Shown here piece by piece: positions 1 through 5,280 of a stretch of DNA of 20,947 nucleotides. The DNA lies in IMG/VR virus record IMGVR_UViG_3300031857_001672, positions 1 to 20,947 of that record; one strand, written 5' to 3'. The notes beneath the pieces are model-generated. The model had not been told where the DNA came from, did no database searches, and saw only the letters and a program-made list of their open reading frames with translations. The translations under genes and the position numbers were made by a program. The DNA comes from a virus. Position 1 is the first letter of the stretch; every line of letters begins with the position of its first letter.

Positions 1-431
1 ACATCATCATCCATATTAATTAAAACGCCCCATTCTGCTCCTTCAATATCCATCTTCACCATATCGACCTTAGGTAGATTTTTCAGATTCATTATTCCTT
101 CAATTGAATATGATGGAGCCACATCAGGATTCGTAGTTGGTATGTCGTCTTGAAACACGCGCCCAAATATTACTTGAGCGTCATACGACTTGACATTTTT
201 AATCAAGCATTTCCAATACTCAGGTTCGCACTCTACGGTGATAACGGTACTCGCGCCCTGAGATAGCGCATAATTGGTAAAAAGGCCTACAAAGCCTCCG
301 CAATCAATAACAATGTCGTGTGGTTGAATTTTGAAATACCTGTCGTATTCGTGGCCGTGATAAATTTCATCATAAAAGGCCTCTACTAACGCACCGTGAT
401 TTTCGGGATACACATATTTTTCAAGTTCCAT
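1..431 (-). CDS. FkbM-family SAM-dependent methyltransferase, 3' part cut by the window edge
   Basis: The frame opens with ATG at 429-431 and runs off the left edge after about 143 codons. Residues 39-52 (DIVIDCGGFVGLFT) fit the glycine-rich SAM-binding motif I. An acidic residue follows the next strand (VECEP, E68), and residues 122-134 (VDMVKMDIEGAEW) match the D-x-E-G-x-E signature of FkbM-type methyltransferases. Members of that family usually O-methylate sugars or small molecules, so a role in modifying a surface or virion glycan is an inference. The gene is the last visible one on the minus strand, just downstream of a tRNA. No Shine-Dalgarno sequence precedes it, which is usual for Bacteroidota. 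Family assignment is fairly secure; the substrate is unknown. Confidence 0.82.
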   Translation of the reverse strand, partial: MELEKYVYPENHGALVEAFYDEIYHGHEYDRYFKIQPHDIVIDCGGFVGLFTNYALSQGASTVITVECEPEYWKCLIKNVKSYDAQVIFGRVFQDDIPTTNPDVAPSYSIEGIMNLKNLPKVDMVKMDIEGAEWGVLINMDDD

Positions 432-443
432 ATTTGTAATTTG

Positions 444-515
444 TTGCGGGGGTAGGAATCGAACCCACTACCTCGTGGTTATGAGCCACAAATGCAACCA
501 ATACACTTCCCCGCA
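444..515 (-). tRNA. tRNA with CAU anticodon (Met, or possibly Ile2)
   Basis: On the minus strand the sequence folds as a cloverleaf. The acceptor stem is a perfect 7 bp pair, TGCGGGG (509-515) with CCCCGCA (445-451), with discriminator A at 444. The anticodon arm is TGTGG-CTCATAA-CCACG, giving anticodon CAU. The T arm is GTGGG-TTCGATT-CCTAC with one G-U pair. The D arm has a 4 bp stem with wobble pairs and a GG in the loop. CCA is not encoded. CAU can be elongator Met, initiator Met or lysidine-modified Ile2, and I cannot tell which by eye. It lies between two phage genes on the same strand. Confidence 0.9.
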
Positions 516-547
516 ATAGAACGCAAATTTAGTAAATATTTACTACA

Positions 548-754
548 TTACGTTGGATATCCATTTGGCCATTGCTGAGTTTTTATCCAATCTTTATAAT
601 CCACCAAAGTAATGCAATCATTTGCATTTGGTCCCTCTTCAGGAACTACGGGTGAAGTTTTGTTATTGTCTTTCATCCATTGGCGAATAGGTTCTCTTTG
701 AGCCTTTCCTAAGCAACCGATGATAAAGTAATCCTTGTTCTTAATTAAAGACAT
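548..754 (-). CDS. Small protein of unknown function (68 aa)
   Basis: I do not recognise this protein. The chosen start is the ATG at 752-754, which shares its A with the stop codon of the preceding lipoprotein gene (TGATG), a typical translational-coupling junction. An upstream in-frame TTG would add two residues and is less likely. The protein begins with a short hydrophobic stretch (DYFIIGCLG, about residues 8-16), too short to be called a membrane segment. The rest is hydrophilic and contains a PEEGPN turn and a tryptophan-containing C-terminal end. It is the last protein gene of the lysis cassette before the tRNA. No function can be assigned. Confidence 0.6.
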   Translation of the reverse strand: MSLIKNKDYFIIGCLGKAQREPIRQWMKDNNKTSPVVPEEGPNANDCITLVDYKDWIKTQQWPNGYPT

Positions 755-1176
755 CACCAACCCCTCCGTGTGTTTTTTAGAATCGAAATCATCAAAAGAA
801 TCAGAAGTAAAAAACCCAAATAAGGAGCATACTTCTCGTAGCCTTTTTTTCTATCAATAAATTTGATTTGTGGTGGTAGGGTAATTGTCTTTGTGTAGCG
901 AATAGTATCAGCCTTTACAATTGTCCTGACGCGAATAACATCGTGGTCACGGTAAACAACAGTTGTCACCCCATCCTTGGTTATAGTCACTGTATCGACT
1001 TCTGTCGTGGTAAACGTGTCTGTCATCAAAATACTATCCCGAACAAAAATAGTATCAATCCCGTAGACGCTAATTTGCGCCATCGCGGGATTTTTCTTTA
1101 TTGCTTGATTCAAGTGCCATTTTGCCGAACATCCTGTTAACGTCAACAGAATGATAAATGCTTTTATCAATTTCAT
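754..1176 (-). CDS. Lipoprotein with C-terminal membrane segment: candidate unimolecular spanin (u-spanin)
   Basis: The 140-residue protein has a lipoprotein signal peptide with lipobox LTGC (Cys16). A Thr/Val/Asp-rich ectodomain follows that looks beta-stranded (about residues 35-105). One transmembrane segment lies near the C-terminus (about 116-133), followed by a short basic tail (KNTRRGW). An outer-membrane lipid anchor plus an inner-membrane anchor on one polypeptide is the architecture known for u-spanins such as phage T1 gp11, which fuse inner and outer membranes at the end of lysis. Residue +2 after Cys is Ser, compatible with outer-membrane sorting. The gene overlaps its upstream neighbour by ATGA and sits downstream of holin and endolysin candidates. 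I infer function from topology and context, not from sequence homology. Confidence 0.66.
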   Translation of the reverse strand: MKLIKAFIILLTLTGCSAKWHLNQAIKKNPAMAQISVYGIDTIFVRDSILMTDTFTTTEVDTVTITKDGVTTVVYRDHDVIRVRTIVKADTIRYTKTITLPPQIKFIDRKKGYEKYAPYLGFLLLILLMISILKNTRRGW

Positions 1177-1574
1177 TTTTTGTATAGTCTGTAGTATTCG
1201 AAATCAGATTCGCCTCCATTTTTTTGATATTCAAGCCACTCTTCGTACAATGGGCCTTCGTATCTAAAATTATCAGTTTTTGTAGCGGTATCTATTCCTG
1301 CTTCAGTCATTTTCACAGCAAAAATTTCAACCTTTTCAGTGAGTTTTTGAACGCTTTTCTTCAATTCGTTTTTTTCTTGAACTTTACTTGCAACCAACTT
1401 TTCACCCTTCGCTTTGGCCAAAGATGTTACCTGTGAGGCACTTTTCAAGTTGTTTTCAATTTTCTTTAGCATAGTCTCTAATTCATCAACTTTAGGGGCG
1501 TTGATAGCCCCTAATGGTTGAAACACTTCCAAGAAAATAAATAATAATCCAAAAATTACTAATGTCTTTTTCAT
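1173..1574 (-). CDS. Secreted coiled-coil protein of unknown function in the lysis cassette
   Basis: The 133-residue protein begins with a clear signal peptide: Lys-Lys, then a hydrophobic core to about residue 20, with likely cleavage after LGA near residues 21-23. No lipobox is seen. The mature part is dominated by heptad-like charged helix (about residues 28-95, rich in Lys, Glu and Leu), consistent with a periplasmic coiled coil. It ends in a Tyr/Glu-rich tail. The start overlaps the upstream gene and the stop overlaps the u-spanin candidate, both by four bases (ATGA), so the three genes are co-translated. Position suggests an accessory lysis factor, for example a partner of the spanin or endolysin, but nothing in the sequence proves this. 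Confidence 0.6.
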   Translation of the reverse strand: MKKTLVIFGLLFIFLEVFQPLGAINAPKVDELETMLKKIENNLKSASQVTSLAKAKGEKLVASKVQEKNELKKSVQKLTEKVEIFAVKMTEAGIDTATKTDNFRYEGPLYEEWLEYQKNGGESDFEYYRLYKK

Positions 1575-1855
1575 AATTTTTTCATTGTGTTAATAATTCT
1601 TAATTCAGTTATTGCTGCACTAAGCGCAGAATCTGACTTTTTTAATGCACTACCTAATTTGTCAATTTTCACATCCAAATTATCGATTTTTTTGTTTGAA
1701 GAGTCTATTTGGTCTTTATAGCCATTTCTCAAATCGTAATAAAGATAGCCTACTGCCGCAAGCATACAAAATGCGACTGCTGCCACAGGGTTTTTTCTAA
1801 ATTGGTCAAAACTAACAGGCAAGGTGTTAGCACTTACTTTTTTTGCCGCTGTCAT
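1571..1855 (-). CDS. Single-span membrane protein with coiled coil (i-spanin-like shape)
   Basis: The 94-residue product has a hydrophilic 22-residue N-terminus. One membrane segment follows (about residues 24-40, PVAAVAFCMLAAVGYLYY), then a long amphipathic helix (about 45-90) with regular Ile/Leu spacing. An N-terminal anchor followed by a periplasmic coiled coil is the shape of inner-membrane spanins (Rz type), but the same shape occurs in some holin-associated and virion proteins. It lies three bases downstream of the YkuD-like hydrolase gene and overlaps the next gene by ATGA. If it is an i-spanin, its presence next to a u-spanin candidate is unusual. Function is inferred from shape and place only. 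Confidence 0.55.
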   Translation of the reverse strand: MTAAKKVSANTLPVSFDQFRKNPVAAVAFCMLAAVGYLYYDLRNGYKDQIDSSNKKIDNLDVKIDKLGSALKKSDSALSAAITELRIINTMKKL

Positions 1856-1858
1856 AAT

Positions 1859-2440
1859 TTAAACTATTGGGGTATTTGCAATATTTATGTCATTACTGTT
1901 TATCAAGGTGTAGGTGAAAATTTTGCCGTGCAACGGTACTGATAGGTCAATAATTTTCATAAATTCATCAAAATTCGCTGATTTCTTAAAGACTTGACAT
2001 CCCTCACTCCAATTGTTAACCTGTTGGCTATCTGCTCCTGCTTTGTGAATGTTTAATCCTGCGACATCATCATAAATTTTGCTTTCATCATAAGTCCCAT
2101 CTTTCAAGTTCCAATCTCTGTAAACTTTCAGAGGCTTACATTGCTTCAATGCCTTGTATTTCCCTTGGTGCAATCCAATGGTGAATGAACCTCGATATTG
2201 CCCTTCTACGAGACGCGCACTACCATCACCATTGTCTACGGTGCAAGGCCACTCTAAATATTTCCAAACTCCATTCTCTTTGTAAGAAATTGTCATCCAA
2301 TCATCAAATTGATTGGTCACTCGCTTACCTGTGTCTGAATTCCGAATACCTACGATATTCAAATTGTACTCCCCATTTTCGAAATACGCATATGCTTTAT
2401 TCTTTAGGGTCTTTTCGATTTTTGATTGGTCAAATTTCAT
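1859..2440 (-). CDS. YkuD/L,D-transpeptidase-like cysteine hydrolase, candidate endolysin
   Basis: The 193-residue protein has no signal peptide. Its C-terminal half carries GLNIHKAG (His132) followed by NWSEGCQVF (Ser145, Gly147, Cys148). The spacing and H...S-x-G-C order match the active site of YkuD-type L,D-transpeptidases, which act on peptidoglycan stem peptides through a catalytic cysteine. The YRDWNLKDG stretch (107-115) and the hydrophobic strands before the His also suit that fold. The gene lies directly downstream of a holin-like gene (ATGA overlap) and upstream of spanin-like genes, the usual place for an endolysin. That a YkuD-like domain serves as lysis enzyme here is an inference. 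An endopeptidase rather than a transpeptidase activity would be expected. Confidence 0.6.
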   Translation of the reverse strand: MKFDQSKIEKTLKNKAYAYFENGEYNLNIVGIRNSDTGKRVTNQFDDWMTISYKENGVWKYLEWPCTVDNGDGSARLVEGQYRGSFTIGLHQGKYKALKQCKPLKVYRDWNLKDGTYDESKIYDDVAGLNIHKAGADSQQVNNWSEGCQVFKKSANFDEFMKIIDLSVPLHGKIFTYTLINSNDINIANTPIV

Positions 2441-2655
2441 TTTTCGTCGTTTTGATTTTTACTTGACCCAAAATAATATGAAACTATCATAGTCACGATA
2501 GATGTAACCCCGCCTGCGATAGTAAAATATATATCTTTTTGGTCTGTTGGAAAATCCCAAAAAATTATGCTGAATAAAATTGCATAACTTAAAGTCAGGA
2601 TAATTATTGCAATAATTGCTGTTGTGTTCTTTTTTAAATTTTCAAAATTCATCAT
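2437..2655 (-). CDS. Holin-like protein with two membrane segments
   Basis: The 72-residue protein has two predicted transmembrane segments (about residues 12-33 and 44-62) joined by a short loop with Asp and Lys. It ends in a charged tail after YYFGSSK. Small size, two spans and a charged C-terminus are typical of phage holins, which make the inner-membrane lesion that lets endolysin out. The start is the first of two adjacent ATG codons, overlapping the upstream stop as TAATG. The stop overlaps the start of the YkuD-like hydrolase gene by ATGA, so holin and endolysin are translationally coupled. Family level is inferred from topology; I did not recognise a specific holin family. Confidence 0.68.
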   Translation of the reverse strand: MMNFENLKKNTTAIIAIIILTLSYAILFSIIFWDFPTDQKDIYFTIAGGVTSIVTMIVSYYFGSSKNQNDEK

Positions 2656-3164
2656 TATGGTCTTTTGTATGAACGTACAAGATTGTCTAACGACATATCC
2701 CCGTGTGCATTGAAGTAAGTTCCTTGTCCATCTGAGCCGATGTAATTATTGTATGCCGACTTCATAGGCTTTTTACAGCCGTTGCCGTTAAAGAAATCAT
2801 CATTTGCAGTGAAGTTATTTACCCCGCCTTGAAGACCTCCTTGGTCCGCACCAACTACAAAACAAGGTTTAGCGTCAGATTTTGCCCAAGAGTTAAAATT
2901 AGAGCCTTGGGTCTGATATGCTTTTCCCACTTCAGCATTGTATTGGTCCTCATTCGGAAACAAACGACCTAACCGCTCAAGATTGGTTTCGCATCGCGTT
3001 GCATTCGCGCGTTGACCAAAAGTCTTCTTTTTCTTGAATACATCCCCGATAGCATTCTTAAACTCTTCTCCAAGACCTTTTGGATTATTTTTTTTCAATC
3101 CACGAAGCACCAAGTATAATCCTGTAGCGGCTGCGGCTATAAGTATGATTTCTTTTTTATTCAT
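2655..3164 (-). CDS. N-terminally membrane-anchored protein of unknown function
   Basis: The 169-residue protein opens with a short positive N-terminus and one hydrophobic helix (about residues 5-20, rich in Ile and Ala). A basic linker follows, then a soluble domain rich in Asn, Gly and Phe, with cysteines at 58, 101 and 130. No catalytic motif is recognised. The architecture (tiny cytoplasmic end, one span, globular domain) repeats in the muramidase and SGNH genes upstream. It is therefore either a periplasm-facing host-stage protein or a component of a membrane-bearing virion. A TATATTTG box at 3169-3176 lies just upstream of its start. Its stop overlaps the holin start. Confidence 0.6.
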   Translation of the reverse strand: MNKKEIILIAAAATGLYLVLRGLKKNNPKGLGEEFKNAIGDVFKKKKTFGQRANATRCETNLERLGRLFPNEDQYNAEVGKAYQTQGSNFNSWAKSDAKPCFVVGADQGGLQGGVNNFTANDDFFNGNGCKKPMKSAYNNYIGSDGQGTYFNAHGDMSLDNLVRSYKRP

Positions 3165-3168
3165 AATA

Positions 3169-3176
3169 CAAATATA
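3169..3176 (-). promoter_or_regulatory. Possible -7 box (TATATTTG) ahead of the 2655-3164 gene
   Basis: The minus-strand sequence TATATTTG is an exact match to the Bacteroidota -7 consensus TAnnTTTG and lies four bases before the ATG at 3164. No TTG is found 17-23 bases upstream, and the leader would be almost absent. It is therefore only a weak promoter candidate. The same box recurs before the SGNH gene. Confidence 0.3.
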
Positions 3177-3228
3177 GTTAATGGATTAATCAATTTTTTT
3201 TCTTTACTTTACGCCCAAATTACGCTGT

Positions 3229-3489
3229 ATGAACAACAAATTAGAACAAATTATCGAGACGTATCCCGACGTGGAATTTCTCAAGGCTGATGGTTTTGAC
3301 AAGGCTGTTATTGGTGTTGACTTGCAACACTATCGTTTGATTTATGATTATGACTTAGCAATTCAAACATTGGTAGAAGACGATGGTATGACTCTTGAAG
3401 ACGCTATTGAACACTTCGATTTCAATGTGTTGGGTTCACTTCGTAACGATGATGAATACCCAATATTTATAATGACCGATTTCGATTAA
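3229..3489 (+). CDS. Small acidic protein of unknown function
   Basis: The 86-residue protein is strongly acidic, with clusters such as VEDDGMTLEDAIEHFDF in the middle. It has no membrane segment, cysteine or recognised motif. It resembles, in general character, small acidic phage proteins that may bind host proteins, but I cannot name a family. It is the only plus-strand gene in the left minus-strand block. It is divergent from the anchored-protein gene (64 bases apart), and its stop overlaps the stop of the muramidase-like gene by four bases, with both TAA codons sharing TTAA. Expression probably needs its own promoter in 3165-3228, where only a TACTTTAC sequence is faintly similar to a -7 box. 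Confidence 0.62.
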   Translation: MNNKLEQIIETYPDVEFLKADGFDKAVIGVDLQHYRLIYDYDLAIQTLVEDDGMTLEDAIEHFDFNVLGSLRNDDEYPIFIMTDFD

Positions 3490-4178
3490 CCTTGTAGTGC
3501 TTTACGTTGTTCACGTAAAACTTTTTGAACGACTTCGGTGCTGACACTTGCCTTATCGCCTCCATAATACGATGCATTGTATGGACGATACACACCTTTA
3601 TAATTTGTAAGAGCATAAGGTACTCCTATGCTTGACCAAACTGTTGCAATGTCAAGCGCAGCCTTTTTCAAATTAACATCGGTGTCGTCAATTTTACCAT
3701 TCAAATACTTCGGCAAAGTGCTTTCAGCATCGATTAGCGCATCAGCAATTTTGGTTTGGTTCTGTTCATTGTAAATTGAATCAAGATTTAACCGCGCTTT
3801 TCCATACATTGATTTCAGAGTTGATGGAATGATTTGAAAGTGCCCTGTTGCCCACAATTGCCCTTTACCTGACCTCGACATACTTTGGTATTCAATAACC
3901 TTTCCTATGGTCATTTGTGTGAGTAATTTGCTTGAAAAGGGTAACGTGTCTTTTGCATTCACCCGTGAATTCAACTTTGAAGTATAGAAGTTGTAATCAT
4001 TCCAAGTTTTTGCCTCACCGCGCAAAACTGTATCCCAAAGGAGAGGGTATTTTGAAAACCTCCATTTGCTTTTTGCTTTTCGATTTGATGGAGCCGCTGA
4101 TACGTTAACAGCAACTACAACCCCAAAGAGGGCCGCCACAATCAAAATGATTTTTTTATCAGTTTCGGTTAATTTCAT
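3486..4178 (-). CDS. Membrane-anchored lysozyme/transglycosylase-like peptidoglycan hydrolase
   Basis: The 230-residue protein has an N-terminal hydrophobic segment (about residues 9-27) that could be an anchor or signal peptide. Within the soluble part, LRGEA (Glu55) precedes LTQMTIGKVIEYQ (86-98), and ATGHFQIIPSTL lies at 110-121. A Glu followed by an mT-x-g-E/K-V helix and a G-H/R-F/Y-Q-I-I-P-x-T-L strand is characteristic of phage muramidase/transglycosylase domains, where the Glu is catalytic. Later NQ..KIADALI and YL.GK segments also fit. It would cut peptidoglycan glycan strands, either during lysis or locally at genome entry. It overlaps the SGNH gene by ATGA, so the two are coupled. 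Enzyme class is likely; exact family is uncertain. Confidence 0.72.
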   Translation of the reverse strand: MKLTETDKKIILIVAALFGVVVAVNVSAAPSNRKAKSKWRFSKYPLLWDTVLRGEAKTWNDYNFYTSKLNSRVNAKDTLPFSSKLLTQMTIGKVIEYQSMSRSGKGQLWATGHFQIIPSTLKSMYGKARLNLDSIYNEQNQTKIADALIDAESTLPKYLNGKIDDTDVNLKKAALDIATVWSSIGVPYALTNYKGVYRPYNASYYGGDKASVSTEVVQKVLREQRKALQG

Positions 4179-4810
4179 TTGGTGTCTTTAAATATTTGCG
4201 CCCCGATATAATCAGCAAATTTCTTTTGGGCCGATTGGATAAGGTGTAATGAATCAGTGCTCATTTTGTAATCCGCTTCTTCCCAAATTGGAACCACTAC
4301 AGCGTTTTTGATATTTTTTGCGAGCCCCTCTTTGTATGCATCACTCTTTTCAATGTAGTCACCATACCTCTTCAAATCATAAATGACCTTGCTTGACCTG
4401 TATCCTGAAATTACATAGATATTGTCAATGCCTGCATTACGCCCTGCATCCACCATTTTCTGTACATTCTGAGTTGCTTTTTGATTTTGTACCAAACTGA
4501 AATTATCATTTGCCCCTGCATAGATAAATAAGATTTCCGCACCCTTTGCTGTTTTGAGGTAGTCTTGAAGAATCGGTAGCAATTGGTCAGTTCGGTATCC
4601 ACCCTTACTTAAATTTTGCTGAATGGTGAATCCATATTTTTTGGCGAGTGCGTCTTGCCATCCCCATCCAAAACCCGCTGTATGTGAGTCACCAACAAAA
4701 ATTGCCTTCTTGCCAAGGGGATTAAATTTTTTAGGGCTTTTACCCAAAGCATAAAGAACCCCTACCGAAAAGGCAGAAATCACAATCAGGGTAAAACGGT
4801 TCACCTTCAT
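4175..4810 (-). CDS. Membrane-anchored SGNH-family hydrolase (esterase/deacetylase)
   Basis: The 211-residue protein has an N-terminal hydrophobic span (about residues 6-22). An SGNH/GDSL domain follows: block I is FVGDSHTAG (catalytic Ser42), LSKGG gives the block II Gly near 70-71, AGANDN gives the block III Asn101, and TDSLHL gives the block V Asp186 and His189. All four signature residues are present in order. SGNH enzymes remove acyl groups from lipids, sugars or peptidoglycan. The membrane anchor and the following muramidase-like gene favour a cell-envelope or capsule substrate. As the first gene of the minus-strand block it is read from the 4811-4968 divergent region. Confidence 0.85.
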   Translation of the reverse strand: MKVNRFTLIVISAFSVGVLYALGKSPKKFNPLGKKAIFVGDSHTAGFGWGWQDALAKKYGFTIQQNLSKGGYRTDQLLPILQDYLKTAKGAEILFIYAGANDNFSLVQNQKATQNVQKMVDAGRNAGIDNIYVISGYRSSKVIYDLKRYGDYIEKSDAYKEGLAKNIKNAVVVPIWEEADYKMSTDSLHLIQSAQKKFADYIGAQIFKDTK

Positions 4811-4817
4811 TTACTTA

Positions 4818-4825
4818 CAAATATA
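4818..4825 (-). promoter_or_regulatory. Possible -7 box (TATATTTG) ahead of the SGNH hydrolase gene
   Basis: The minus strand reads TATATTTG, an exact match to the Bacteroidota TAnnTTTG box, seven bases before the ATG at 4810. No TTG element is found at the usual distance. It is the best visible candidate for the start of the left minus-strand operon, but the near-leaderless geometry makes it uncertain. Confidence 0.35.
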
Positions 4826-4902
4826 ACACTTACAAAGAAAACTATTCATTGACCAAATTGTGAAACCAAATGGTCGGGATTCTATTCATATTTGCAACGA
4901 AA

Positions 4903-4934
4903 AGGGGCGGCCAAATTGAGCAATGACCACCCCT
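4903..4934. promoter_or_regulatory. Hairpin in the divergent intergenic region
   Basis: AGGGGCGG (4903-4910) can pair with CCACCCCT (4927-4934), an 8-position stem with one C-A mismatch and a 16-base loop. It lies in the 158-base gap between the divergent SGNH gene and the 4969 gene. No U-tract follows, so it is not an obvious terminator. A CATATTTG sequence at 4887-4894, one base off the -7 consensus, lies just before it on the plus strand, so the hairpin may sit in the leader of the plus-strand transcript. The rest of the gap shows only a GACCA/TGGTC inverted repeat at about 4851-4875. Confidence 0.4.
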
Positions 4935-4968
4935 AAATCACAATGGATAACACGCAAAAATACATAAT

Positions 4969-5202
4969 ATGAAACATACCGCATTTAAAATCACACTTGG
5001 AAACGAAGAATTTTTTGAAGTAATGTCAAATCCTTGGACCGAGACAATAAGCAACCCTAAGGATATGTCCGTGAGTTTACTGTTTTCTAAAGACAGGCCC
5101 GTCGTATTTCAAGACAGTAGAAACCCCGCAAAACGATTGGTCATAATGCTTGTAGATGTAGATATTGACGAACAAGGTACATTAGAGTATAAACCCGCGT
5201 AA
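4969..5202 (+). CDS. Small protein of unknown function (77 aa)
   Basis: I do not recognise this protein. It is a soluble, mixed alpha/beta-looking sequence with an acidic C-terminal region (DVDIDEQGTLEYKPA) and no cysteines, membrane segment or known motif. It is the first gene of the plus-strand block. The gap before it holds a possible promoter and a hairpin. A 78-base gap with a good promoter separates it from the next gene, so it probably has its own transcript. Early position and small size suit an early phage host-interaction protein, but that is inference only. Confidence 0.55.
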   Translation: MKHTAFKITLGNEEFFEVMSNPWTETISNPKDMSVSLLFSKDRPVVFQDSRNPAKRLVIMLVDVDIDEQGTLEYKPA

Positions 5203-5236
5203 TTACAGGGCCTAAGACTATAGTGTAAAAATTTAT

Positions 5237-5267
5237 TTGCTTGCAAATTCAACATCATATACCTTCG
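5237..5267 (+). promoter_or_regulatory. Bacteroidota-type promoter
   Basis: TTG at 5237-5239, a 20-base spacer and TACCTTCG at 5260-5267 fit the Bacteroidota vegetative pattern TTG-N17-23-TAnnTTTG, with C for T at the second-last position. The ATG of the downstream gene follows after 13 bases. The same arrangement recurs at 6335-6364 and 7538-7567. Confidence 0.6.
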
Positions 5268-5280
5268 CATCCCTTCACTA

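Noticed and set aside
4411-4602. Second minus-strand open frame inside the SGNH gene
   Set aside because: It overlaps the catalytic core of a well-supported gene in another frame and has no start context of its own.
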